Assembly (NCBI RefSeq): GCF_000012845.1
Contig: NC_009615.1
Location: 3,598,501 to 3,662,500 of the forward strand
Length of the DNA stretch: 64,000 nt
DNA from: Parabacteroides distasonis ATCC 8503
GTDB taxonomy: Bacteria > Bacteroidota > Bacteroidia > Bacteroidales > Tannerellaceae
Direction: 5' to 3'
The notes under the pieces are model-generated. The model saw nothing but the letters and a program-made list of their open reading frames with translations, made no database searches and was not told the DNA's origin. The translations under genes and the position numbers were made by a program. Below, piece by piece: positions 45,761 through 54,250 of the stretch. Each line of letters begins with the position of its first letter. The first letter of the stretch is position 1.

Positions 45761-48700
45761 ATGAAATTAATATATTTATATACGATAGGGATATTTATCA
45801 TGTTTATGTCCCCATCTTCTTATTTATGTGCCCAAGGAGTTGCTGAGAATAATCAATTTTTCGATTGGAAGGAAAGTGATTACAAGGCTTATGAGGATTC
45901 TTTATTGAAGGCTTTATATCCTCCGGTTATAGCGAAAACTGCAGAAAATCCGGAAAGGTTTTCACAGCAACCTCAGGCTTTTGTTCCTAAAGCCATATCT
46001 GATAATACTTACGTTCCGACTACAGTTACAATAGATAAATCGAAAGCTGTAGGAGAGATACCGATACAAACAGGTGTTTCCCCGACTGGAGCTAAAACCT
46101 ATACAGTTCCCATACAGGTTTATCCGGGTATAAATGGATTTGAACCCCAATTATCATTGGCTTATAATAGCCAGCAAGGAAATGGCATCGTTGGTATTGG
46201 ATGGGGTATTGGCGGTGTGCAATCGATCATGCGTACGAGTAGGAATATTTATTATGATGGTAAGCCCCAAGGAGCTTTACGTACGAAAGCGGATGCGTTC
46301 GTGTTAGACGGGATGCGTCTTATAAAGATCTCAGAGAATGCGACAACTATTAATTATGAGTCCGAGCAAGGCAATATAAAAGTAAAAGCTTTTTTGTCCG
46401 GCGATGTCGTGAAATATTTTGAGGTATTTTATCCTAATGGAACCAAGGGCATATTTGGATATGCCTCAAATACAAGCAATAAGATCTTTTATCCGATAGT
46501 TTCTTTGTCTGACTTGCGAAATAATCAGATCCTATATACTTATGTCGAGCAAGAAAACCATTACAGATTGACAAAAGTTGCTTATAATGGTGCCTCTGTG
46601 GAATTTCAGTATCAAGCCTCACGACCGGACCCCTTGGTCTCTTTTATAGGGGGGCTTAAGACAGGGGAAAGCTACTTGCTGGCTAAAATCATCAGTAAAT
46701 TAGGCTCTACTGCGCTTTGTACGTATAGCTTGAGCTATAAAAACCAGAACAATAGCTCAGTTTTAAGCCAGATAGATTATTCCGCCTCCGGGCAATCTCT
46801 GAACCCTATAAAGCTTTACTATGGAGAAGGCATAACAGATGGGTCTTATGATAATGGTTCTGTCACACAGCTATATAATTGGTATGAATCAACGGATCCT
46901 GCTCGTATCAAGGTAGTGAAAGGAAGGTATGATTATGCGTCGGGGGCAGATGGTTTGATCTCTTTGCCTAATGAGAATCCCTATTGGGAGCATTACAGAC
47001 ATTCGACGGCTTTTCAGCATTCCCAGAATAGATATGACAATAAATTCACCGGAGAAGAGAAAATCTATCTTTATGCCGGATTGAATAGCGAGTACGCTTC
47101 CCCCATGCCCAATCTTACGACCGGAGCTAATTTTATCGATATCTTTTGTGCGGATTTGGAGGGAAAGCAAGAAGAGCATATCATAAAAGTAAACAATGGC
47201 GTTTCCGGTGATAATGATCAAGTGACTTTCCGTGTATATAGGGCCAGTTTGACTGTGGGATTGGTATCTAAATATACACGGACTTTTAATTTCCCGACCG
47301 TATTGACCGATGCGGATGGGGCAAAGAGCATACATCCTAAGTTTTATTATACAGGGGATTTCAATGGGGATGGAAAACAGGAAGTACTAGCGGTCTCTTG
47401 CCATCATCCTTTTGGAGAGACCAGTAAGACCTCTAAATGCTATATATTTGATTTGGAAAGTGGTAAGGTCTTATATCAGAGTTACTTGTTTCCCTATAAC
47501 GTTAATTTTGTAGGCACGGAGCAGCCTGATCCTGAGGACGCATTTCAGAAAACAGATAGACTTCTGGTATTAGATTATGATGGAGACGGGAAAAGTGACA
47601 TCGCTCTTATTAATGACTCCGGGGTAAATATATATACTTTTGATGTTTCCGGTAGTACTTGGACGGGCCGAAAAGTCTCTACTTATACCGGATTAAAAAA
47701 GGTGGATCTAAAAGATCGCTCGTTGTTGCTGGGGGAGATCAACGGAGATGGGCTTATGGATTTGCTGGTATCTCCGAAAAAAAAGGATCCAGTCTATACG
47801 TGGGCCGCTTATAACTCGATGGGAGATGGACAATTTTATAAATCCACGTTTGCCGGTACTCAAAACTCGGGGATTTCTACGGATGGCTTTTTGCTACAAG
47901 ATGTAAACGGGGATGGTATGACAGACTTGATCCGGTATCATAGCTCCGGTTTCTTCACTTACCTCGCTAAGAAAAATAACGTGGGTTCGGTTGAATGTGC
48001 CCAAAATTATACATCGAAATCAATCTTGATCCCGACTAATATAAACAGTCATAATTATTTTAGTCAATTGGTCAGCTTGAAGAATGGAGTGGTTACAAAA
48101 TATTCATTCAAGAGGAATGACAATAAAGGCGTTTTGGCCACGGGTATGGCGAATAGTTTGGGAGTGGTCGAAAAGAACACATACCTGTTGATGAATGAGG
48201 AGGCCATATCTTCCGGTACTTATGCTAAGGGTGTGAACGCTGTTTTCCCGTATGTGGACATTCAAGAGTCTATTCCTGTCATAGCCTTTTCCAGTACTTA
48301 TATGAAAGGTAACCGGGTTGATAATTTCACTTTCACGTACCGAGGTGGTGTTATTCACCGCCAAGGATTGGGGTTTAGGGGATTTGAGAGTATATTCCGT
48401 ACGAATTTGAAAGGGCAGCTTACGGAGCAATATTTTGATCCTTATAAATATGGCGTATTGAAGAGTGAGGTTTCACCTGAGGCGAAATTGACCTATAATT
48501 TTGCCGTTAATGTTCAAGCCAATAAAACGGTCAAGATACGTTTAAGCAATAAGACAGAGCAGGACTTGCTTAAGGGTATTACGGCTACTACCGCTTTTGT
48601 ATATGATACTTATGGAAATGCGACGCAAGAGACTATCACTTACACTGGGGGTATTACGGTAAAAAAGGCGAACACATTTTATAACAATACGGCAGAGAGT

Positions 48701-51700
48701 GGATATCTTATTGGTTTCTTGACCGATCAGAGCGTGACTACTACTCGTAATAGCAGTACTTATACCGAGCGAATGAATATTCCTTCGCATACGAACGGCT
48801 ATGCGAATAGCAAGGTGTTCTATAAGAATGGAAATAAAGCGAAAACTTACGAGTATGTTTATGATACTCCGGGTAATATCACAAAAGAGACGCTATTCTT
48901 GTATGGTTCGGATAAAGGGCTGAAGACCGAATATGCTTATGATACGAACGGTCGATTGAAAAAGGTGACAAACCCATTAGGACTTGCAAATGAGTTTTCT
49001 TATAATACGGAGGGGCGTATGTCTTCTGAGAAGGACCACCGGGGAAAGTCTACGGCGCATACGTATGATCCATTTGGTCGGGAGACAAGTGTCACGTTCC
49101 CTGATAATACTACCGCTACTGTATCTTACGGATGGTCGGAGGAAGGGACAAACGCTTTGTATGCCATAACCCGTTCTGTGACGGGTAAACCTACTACTAA
49201 AAGTGTATATGATGCGTTGAATAGAGAGGTAAGAACGGCCGAGACTCGTTTTAATGGCAGTTTTCTAAAAACGGATAAAATTTATGATAGTTATGGAAGG
49301 GTGCAAAAAGTCTCTCGTCCGTTTGCCGGTAGTTCGGCTACGGCTTGGAATATCTATAGTTATGATACGTATGATCGCTTAACCGCTATATCGGAACCTT
49401 CCGGAAGAAAAACGACTCATGGTTATAGCGGCAATAGTATAACAACGGTGGAGGATGGAATCTCTGTCAAGCGGACGTATGATGCGTTGGGCAATCTTAT
49501 ATCTGTGGTAGACCCAGCAGGAACGATTACCTATAATCTGCGTCCGGATGGACAACCTTCTTCTATCGTCGCACCGGGTAACGTGACTACTTCATTTGGT
49601 TATGATGGTTTCGGCCGTCGGACTAGCTTGGGCGATCCTAGCTCTGGTACGACAACTTATGCTTATGACGCATCCGGCAACCTATTGAAAGAGACGAACG
49701 CAAATAATAAGGTTATCAATTACACGTATGATACGTATAATCGCCTTAAAACGGCGACTTTACCAGAGTTTACGACTACATATACTTATAATGGCTACGA
49801 TGAGTTGACGAAGGTCTCTTCTTCTGTCGGAACTTCCATTGATTATGTATATGATGCGTTGGGTCGTCTGTCGAGCCAGACAGAGACGGCGGTAGACAAT
49901 AAATATTTACGAAAGGATTATACCTATAACGGAGGAAATGTAAGCTCTATTAAGTATACGTCTCAATCCGGAGTTTTGACAACCGAGAATTATAATTATG
50001 CGAATGGTCATTTAGTTGAGACCAAGCTGAATAACCAAACATCCATATTTAAGCTCACGAAAGAGAATGACATGGGGTTACCTACCGAGGTACGCTCCGG
50101 TGCCTTATCTCGTACCTATGGATATGACAGTTATGGATTCCCTACTTCCAGGAAGATACAGAAAACAGGGGTGACCACATTCCTCCAGAATATGGAGTAT
50201 GTTTTTGATCCTGTTAAACGGAACTTGACTTACCGGAAAGACATTAATGTATCCCAAGAAGAGAAATTCTCTTATGATAATCTTAATCGTCTGACTTCCT
50301 ACAAAGGGCTTATGGCAACTTATGATGCGAAAGGAAATATCTTAACCAAAGGGGATGTCAGTGGTACATTCGCATATAATACAAGTGGCAAGCCTTACGC
50401 CATATCTTCCTCTAGCGTGGCAAATGGTATTATGTCTTCCGCCACACAGGTTATTAGCTATACCTCTTTCAAGCGTCCGAACGCTATTACGCAAGATGGT
50501 AACGTGGCCTCGTTTACCTATAACGGCAATCAGCAGCGTGTGAAGATGCAGGTGGCTAAAGGGGGTAGCCGTTTGTTGACCCGCTATTATTTGGGGGATT
50601 GCTATGAGATCGATGAGACTCCCTCGGGTAATAAGGAGAAGTTGTATTTGGCGGGAGAGAATTACTACGACGCTTCGGCGGTATTGGTGAAGGATCATAC
50701 GAATAGCTGGAAACTTTATTATATAGGTCGTGATTATCTGGGAAGTATCACGGATATCATCACGGAGGCAGGGACGAAATACGCGAGTTATAATTTTGAC
50801 GCATGGGGTCGCCAACGTAACTCATCCAGTCACGTTTACATCCCTTCGGGGCAGGAGGTAGAATTGTTCCTTGGTCGTGGCTACAGTGGCCATGAGCATC
50901 TTAAGGAGTTTGGCTTGGTAAATATGAACGCTCGCCTGTATGACCCGGCTCTGGGTCGTTTCCTCGCTCCTGATCCGTTTGTCCAGATGCCGGACTTGTC
51001 CCAGAACTTCAATCGTTACAGCTATGCCATGAACAACCCGTTGAGGTATGTGGACGAGGATGGAGAGTTTATCCATATTATAATAGGTGCGGTTATCGGA
51101 GGAACAGCAAATTTGATCTATAAGGCTGTATCGGGTCAACTTCATAGTTTCAAAGATGGATTTGCCGCATTTGGTATTGGAGCCGCCGCCGGAGGTTTAG
51201 GTGCTGCTACGGGGGGATTGGCCTTTGCCGCCGCCGGAGGTGCCGCCGGGGGAATCGGAGGCTTTCTGGCTGGAGCCGCCGCAGGTTCGGCGAGTACAGC
51301 GGTGATGATGCCGGTCCAAAGTGCGGGTAACTCGTTGTATTTCGGGGATCAGTTTATGAGCTTGAAGGATTATGGTTTGGGTATTCTGGGTGGAGCCTTG
51401 ACAGGTGGAATCGGAAACGGTACGGTTGCTGCCTTGAAAGGTAATAACTTCTGGACAGGTAAGGACGTTAAATTCGGACGGACAATCTTCTCGTTCAAGA
51501 ACACGGCAACAAGACCGGCACCGGAGATGAGGTTGATGGAGGCTCCAGGAAGTGGGCTAAATGTGACGCAACCGGATATTAGTAATACCCCTAAATTAAA
51601 TCCGGTAGAGACATCATCTCAGGTCGCTTCTTCTAGTCAATCTTCGGGTACGACTCGTTTTGTGACAACTCCAGATGGGGTAACTCATGATTTACAACCG

Positions 51701-51931
51701 ACTATTGATAGAATACGGTCTGGAAAGTTGTTTACGTTTCGTCATGATGGGGCGATCTATTATAATAATGAAGGAAAGTTGCCAAATTTATCAAATGGTG
51801 TTTATAAAGAGTATGTTCATCCTACGCCTGGTTTGACAAGAGGAGCAGGGCCTATGAGAGTTATCACAGGAGGAAGTAAGATGTGGTTTACTCCAGATCA
51901 TTATGGAACAATGATTCAAATCAAATTTTGA
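45761..51931 (+). CDS. RHS polymorphic toxin with C-terminal barnase-like RNase
   Basis: This 2056-residue exported protein has a signal peptide (1-25) and an SpvB/TcaC-like region (about 100-160) with VPIQVYPGINGFEPQLSLAYN. FG-GAP/VCBS-type repeats at about 530-720 include DFNGDGKQEV and DYDGDGKSDI. A long YD-repeat shell at about 1040-1700 ends in the RHS core LYDPALGRFLAPDPF near 1726. A Gly/Ala-rich segment follows (about 1775-1850). The last 80 residues match guanyl-specific RNases: SGKLFTFRHDGAIYYNNEG, then Glu2017 in YKEY, Arg2033 in GPMRVI and His2047 in PDHY, the expected catalytic triad of barnase. Barstar is encoded 69 bases downstream. The cargo would be released into a neighbouring cell. 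It has no T9SS tail of its own, so the export route is open. Confidence 0.88.
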   Translation: MKLIYLYTIGIFIMFMSPSSYLCAQGVAENNQFFDWKESDYKAYEDSLLKALYPPVIAKTAENPERFSQQPQAFVPKAISDNTYVPTTVTIDKSKAVGEIPIQTGVSPTGAKTYTVPIQVYPGINGFEPQLSLAYNSQQGNGIVGIGWGIGGVQSIMRTSRNIYYDGKPQGALRTKADAFVLDGMRLIKISENATTINYESEQGNIKVKAFLSGDVVKYFEVFYPNGTKGIFGYASNTSNKIFYPIVSLSDLRNNQILYTYVEQENHYRLTKVAYNGASVEFQYQASRPDPLVSFIGGLKTGESYLLAKIISKLGSTALCTYSLSYKNQNNSSVLSQIDYSASGQSLNPIKLYYGEGITDGSYDNGSVTQLYNWYESTDPARIKVVKGRYDYASGADGLISLPNENPYWEHYRHSTAFQHSQNRYDNKFTGEEKIYLYAGLNSEYASPMPNLTTGANFIDIFCADLEGKQEEHIIKVNNGVSGDNDQVTFRVYRASLTVGLVSKYTRTFNFPTVLTDADGAKSIHPKFYYTGDFNGDGKQEVLAVSCHHPFGETSKTSKCYIFDLESGKVLYQSYLFPYNVNFVGTEQPDPEDAFQKTDRLLVLDYDGDGKSDIALINDSGVNIYTFDVSGSTWTGRKVSTYTGLKKVDLKDRSLLLGEINGDGLMDLLVSPKKKDPVYTWAAYNSMGDGQFYKSTFAGTQNSGISTDGFLLQDVNGDGMTDLIRYHSSGFFTYLAKKNNVGSVECAQNYTSKSILIPTNINSHNYFSQLVSLKNGVVTKYSFKRNDNKGVLATGMANSLGVVEKNTYLLMNEEAISSGTYAKGVNAVFPYVDIQESIPVIAFSSTYMKGNRVDNFTFTYRGGVIHRQGLGFRGFESIFRTNLKGQLTEQYFDPYKYGVLKSEVSPEAKLTYNFAVNVQANKTVKIRLSNKTEQDLLKGITATTAFVYDTYGNATQETITYTGGITVKKANTFYNNTAESGYLIGFLTDQSVTTTRNSSTYTERMNIPSHTNGYANSKVFYKNGNKAKTYEYVYDTPGNITKETLFLYGSDKGLKTEYAYDTNGRLKKVTNPLGLANEFSYNTEGRMSSEKDHRGKSTAHTYDPFGRETSVTFPDNTTATVSYGWSEEGTNALYAITRSVTGKPTTKSVYDALNREVRTAETRFNGSFLKTDKIYDSYGRVQKVSRPFAGSSATAWNIYSYDTYDRLTAISEPSGRKTTHGYSGNSITTVEDGISVKRTYDALGNLISVVDPAGTITYNLRPDGQPSSIVAPGNVTTSFGYDGFGRRTSLGDPSSGTTTYAYDASGNLLKETNANNKVINYTYDTYNRLKTATLPEFTTTYTYNGYDELTKVSSSVGTSIDYVYDALGRLSSQTETAVDNKYLRKDYTYNGGNVSSIKYTSQSGVLTTENYNYANGHLVETKLNNQTSIFKLTKENDMGLPTEVRSGALSRTYGYDSYGFPTSRKIQKTGVTTFLQNMEYVFDPVKRNLTYRKDINVSQEEKFSYDNLNRLTSYKGLMATYDAKGNILTKGDVSGTFAYNTSGKPYAISSSSVANGIMSSATQVISYTSFKRPNAITQDGNVASFTYNGNQQRVKMQVAKGGSRLLTRYYLGDCYEIDETPSGNKEKLYLAGENYYDASAVLVKDHTNSWKLYYIGRDYLGSITDIITEAGTKYASYNFDAWGRQRNSSSHVYIPSGQEVELFLGRGYSGHEHLKEFGLVNMNARLYDPALGRFLAPDPFVQMPDLSQNFNRYSYAMNNPLRYVDEDGEFIHIIIGAVIGGTANLIYKAVSGQLHSFKDGFAAFGIGAAAGGLGAATGGLAFAAAGGAAGGIGGFLAGAAAGSASTAVMMPVQSAGNSLYFGDQFMSLKDYGLGILGGALTGGIGNGTVAALKGNNFWTGKDVKFGRTIFSFKNTATRPAPEMRLMEAPGSGLNVTQPDISNTPKLNPVETSSQVASSSQSSGTTRFVTTPDGVTHDLQPTIDRIRSGKLFTFRHDGAIYYNNEGKLPNLSNGVYKEYVHPTPGLTRGAGPMRVITGGSKMWFTPDHYGTMIQIKF

Positions 51932-52000
51932 AAAAAGTTCGTTATAAGTATGTGAATATATAATATTATTCTTTCATTTGTATTCTAAAACTACTATTAG

Positions 52001-52378
52001 ATGGAGAATATATTTTTTGTAAAGTATCCTAGAATGTATCTAGTGGAGGATACATTTATTGGATATGTATATAAAGTACGAGACAAAATGGATTTATTCC
52101 TTAACTTATCAAAAGCTCTAGTGTTTCCTAATTATTTTGGAGAAAATTGGGATGCTCTTTGTGAAGTTTATAGGGATTTTGACTGGATATCTAATAATGA
52201 TATTGTAATAATACATGAAGATTTATCATTGTTAGATGAGTATGACTTAAGAATGTATTTGAAAATAATTAAAATAACTCTTTCATTTTGGGCTGGTTTT
52301 AATGATCATTCTGTATGTTTTATTTTTTCAGAGAAAGATAAAAAACGAATAATGGATGTCGTTGATTTAATGAAATAA
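52001..52378 (+). CDS. Barstar family RNase inhibitor (immunity protein)
   Basis: Barstar binds barnase-like RNases one to one and blocks the active site. The 125-residue protein contains the family helix around FPNYFGENWDALCEVYRDF (about residues 42-60), which corresponds to the inhibitor helix of barstar. It lies directly after the RHS gene, whose last domain is a barnase-like RNase. The family and the position agree, so this is the cognate immunity gene. It is more AT-rich than the RHS shell, as is usual for exchangeable toxin tips and their antidotes. Confidence 0.88.
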   Translation: MENIFFVKYPRMYLVEDTFIGYVYKVRDKMDLFLNLSKALVFPNYFGENWDALCEVYRDFDWISNNDIVIIHEDLSLLDEYDLRMYLKIIKITLSFWAGFNDHSVCFIFSEKDKKRIMDVVDLMK

Positions 52379-52446
52379 ATTTTGTGTTAACTTAATTTAT
52401 CGAATGTGCTTTATATGTTTGAAGTATTTTTAAAAGAATAAATGCT

Positions 52447-52803
52447 ATGAAGAAACAGATAGAAGACTGGCTTTTGGAATTAAGCCATAATGAAGTGATA
52501 CCAGAAAATATAGTAGCACTGAATTTTGGTATTTTTGAGTCTGAAAATGGATATTGTGTTTATTTGATAGGCTCTGAAAGTTATGATGTGGACGATGATG
52601 ATTGGGCTTGTGATGTTGATTATGAGCCGGTCGATAAGTATCTAAATATTGAAGGTGTTGATGTGGATCCGGATAAGTTCTTAAATGAGGTAATTACGAT
52701 CTTATTGGACATTATTTCATTGGAGAAGGTTAGTGCTTGGTTATTACATACTAAGTATATAACTGTAGGATTTGATGATGGAGTGTTGGAGAAAATTAGA
52801 TAG
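52447..52803 (+). CDS. Probable orphan immunity protein
   Basis: This 118-residue, acidic, soluble protein has no signal peptide (for example YDVDDDDWACDVDYEPVDKYL). I do not recognise the family. Small acidic cytoplasmic proteins directly behind a polymorphic toxin and its barstar are usually immunity proteins for earlier or alternative toxin tips. It has its own short gap of 68 bases and AT-rich composition like barstar. A specific toxin partner cannot be named. Confidence 0.55.
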   Translation: MKKQIEDWLLELSHNEVIPENIVALNFGIFESENGYCVYLIGSESYDVDDDDWACDVDYEPVDKYLNIEGVDVDPDKFLNEVITILLDIISLEKVSAWLLHTKYITVGFDDGVLEKIR

Positions 52804-52812
52804 ATGTGATTT

Positions 52813-52965
52813 ATGGTTAATTTTATAAAGCAAGGTGATATATTCAATCTGAATGGAGTTCGCAGTTACGCTCATGGTTGTAATTGCGCCGGAGCGATGG
52901 GAAAAGGCATAGCGTTGCAATTTCGGGAGCGCTACCTCAAAATGTATGCAGAGTTATTCTCTTGA
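52813..52965 (+). pseudogene. Truncated macrodomain gene
   Basis: The 50-residue frame encodes the start of a macrodomain (ADP-ribose-binding fold): VNFIKQGDIFNLNG, SYAHGCNCAGAMGKGIALQF and then RERYLKMYAE before a stop. The family normally runs to 150 residues or more, so two thirds are missing. Several macrodomains remove ADP-ribose and serve as antitoxins. This one would fit an immunity gene against an ADP-ribosylating toxin tip that has since been lost. It is 9 bases behind the preceding gene. Confidence 0.75.
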
Positions 52966-52995
52966 TTTTAAGCGGTAATAAGAAGGGGTTTATTT

Positions 52996-53040
52996 AAAAA
53001 TAGGCTGTTTCGTGATGGAAAATGAGACAGCCTATTTTTT
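52996..53040 (+). terminator. Terminator, copy A of a duplicated element
   Basis: AAAATAGGCTGT pairs with ACAGCCTATTTT and a T run follows. The hairpin and about 25 bases after it are repeated at 54024-54090, so it marks the end of a cassette. Confidence 0.8.
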
Positions 53041-53080
53041 GTTTGAGTTTTTGTATATGTACTGATATCGAGTTCATCTC

Positions 53081-53128
53081 ATGAGTATGAAGAATTATGG
53101 CTTGGGTATTCTGGGTAGTCCTGTCTAG
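53081..53128 (+). pseudogene. RHS C-terminal junction remnant A
   Basis: Forty-eight bases closely match 51354-51403 of the RHS gene. They encode a decayed version of MSLKDYGLGILGGAL (here MSMKNYGLGILG, then a stop). It is what remains of an older RHS tip upstream of the immunity gene at 53325. The 144 bases after it show no recognisable toxin. Confidence 0.7.
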
Positions 53129-53271
53129 GGTTGGTACTTTAGGTGTGGCTTTTGATTATGGATGATCATATCCTTAAAGGTATAAAGCATACTTCTAGTA
53201 TGAAAACAGGCTAAATAGAGGGAGAGATAATCTACTTTATCGTTTTAAGTATAGGAATCATAGATTTTGTA

Positions 53272-53279
53272 TACATTTG
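53272..53279 (+). promoter_or_regulatory. -7 box of the 53325 immunity-like gene
   Basis: TACATTTG matches TAnnTTTG and lies 45 bases before the start codon. It gives the orphan immunity gene its own promoter, independent of the RHS transcript. Confidence 0.5.
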
Positions 53280-53324
53280 TAGACGTATCTAAAACTCACA
53301 TCTATCTCATAAAAGTGAAAGAAT

Positions 53325-53870
53325 ATGGAAGTTGTATTAAAACTAAACGCACGTTTGCAACCGATGCATAGACATGAATTAGAGGATGCGATTCAAGGTG
53401 TACTTGAGAAGGAGCAAATGGGAGAAGTAACAGGGGGTGGTACGGTTCAAAATCCAGACGGCGAGATTGTAAGTTGTGATATAGATATCCATCTAGCTGG
53501 TGATAAGTGGGATCATGTAAGTTTTTTGGTAAATTTACTAAATCGCTTGGGTATCCCCAATGGTTCTGCCTTGCTAGGGATAGATCGTAAATTTAGAGTG
53601 GAAGTTGGGACTTTGGAGGGATTGGCTTATTATCTTAATAATACAGATTTACCCGATGTAGTCTACGAAACCTGTGACATTAATCATGTGGTTGAACAAA
53701 TGGAGTTGGCAATGAAGGGAATCGGCGGTTTATATAGCTATTGGGAGAGCGATGCATACACGGCCTTGTATTTTTATGGAAATTCTTATTCCGAAATGAA
53801 ACAGAAAATAGAGCCTTTTGTCGCAACATATCCCTTGTGCCAAGAAAGTCGTATTGAGCAAATTGCTTGA
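53325..53870 (+). CDS. Probable orphan immunity protein
   Basis: This 181-residue soluble cytoplasmic protein has recognisable blocks KLNARLQPMHRHELEDAIQ, VTGGGTVQNPDGEIVSCDI, EVGTLEGLAYYLN and GLYSYWESDAYTALYFYG. I believe it belongs to a widespread uncharacterised family found near bacterial toxins, but I cannot name it. It lies between two remnants of the RHS C-terminal junction, the position expected for the antidote of a displaced toxin tip. It has its own promoter. Confidence 0.6.
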   Translation: MEVVLKLNARLQPMHRHELEDAIQGVLEKEQMGEVTGGGTVQNPDGEIVSCDIDIHLAGDKWDHVSFLVNLLNRLGIPNGSALLGIDRKFRVEVGTLEGLAYYLNNTDLPDVVYETCDINHVVEQMELAMKGIGGLYSYWESDAYTALYFYGNSYSEMKQKIEPFVATYPLCQESRIEQIA

Positions 53871-53908
53871 ATAATAAAACCTCTGTTAAAATAGAAGGTT
53901 AGATATCC

Positions 53909-54020
53909 CTGTATTTAGGAGATCAGTTGATGAGCTTGGAGGATTGTGTTCAAGGTATTTTCGGTGTTGCTCTTCGGGTGGTATCGGGAATGATATGGTA
54001 GCGGTTTTGAAAGATAATTA
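53909..54020 (+). pseudogene. RHS C-terminal junction remnant B
   Basis: About 110 bases align with 51335-51447 of the RHS gene, which encode LYFGDQFMSLKDYGLGILGG and on to ALKGNN. The copy has substitutions and frame changes (LYLGDQLMSLEDCVQGIFG and then out of frame) and stops at 54019. It is a dead copy of the segment that precedes the variable toxin tip. Confidence 0.75.
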
Positions 54021-54023
54021 AAA

Positions 54024-54066
54024 GGAATAGGTTGTCTCATAGTGAAAATGAGACAGCCTATTTTTT
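54024..54066 (+). terminator. Terminator, copy B of a duplicated element
   Basis: GGAATAGGTTGTCTCAT pairs with ATGAGACAGCCTATT, followed by six T. It is homologous to copy A at 52996-53040, including the downstream TTTGT and TTTTGTATAT bases. The following 180 bases to 54250 hold nothing I can identify. Confidence 0.85.
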
Positions 54067-54250
54067 GTTTGAACTTTTGTATATTGATATGTTGGTTTCA
54101 TACAGCAAAAGGTAAGGGCTTGTTCAATGGTTTGGATAGAATGGTTTGTGATAAATAATTTTTTGTGGCTAAGCACGTTTTATTATTAAATCTAGGTACT
54201 TAGAAAGAATGAGGAGTTTAGAAAGTGGATGTTGAACTTATAAATGAAAA

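Noticed and set aside
53325..53870. A toxin gene in the orphan cassette
   Set aside because: The protein is soluble with no nuclease or catalytic motif and sits where an antidote is expected.
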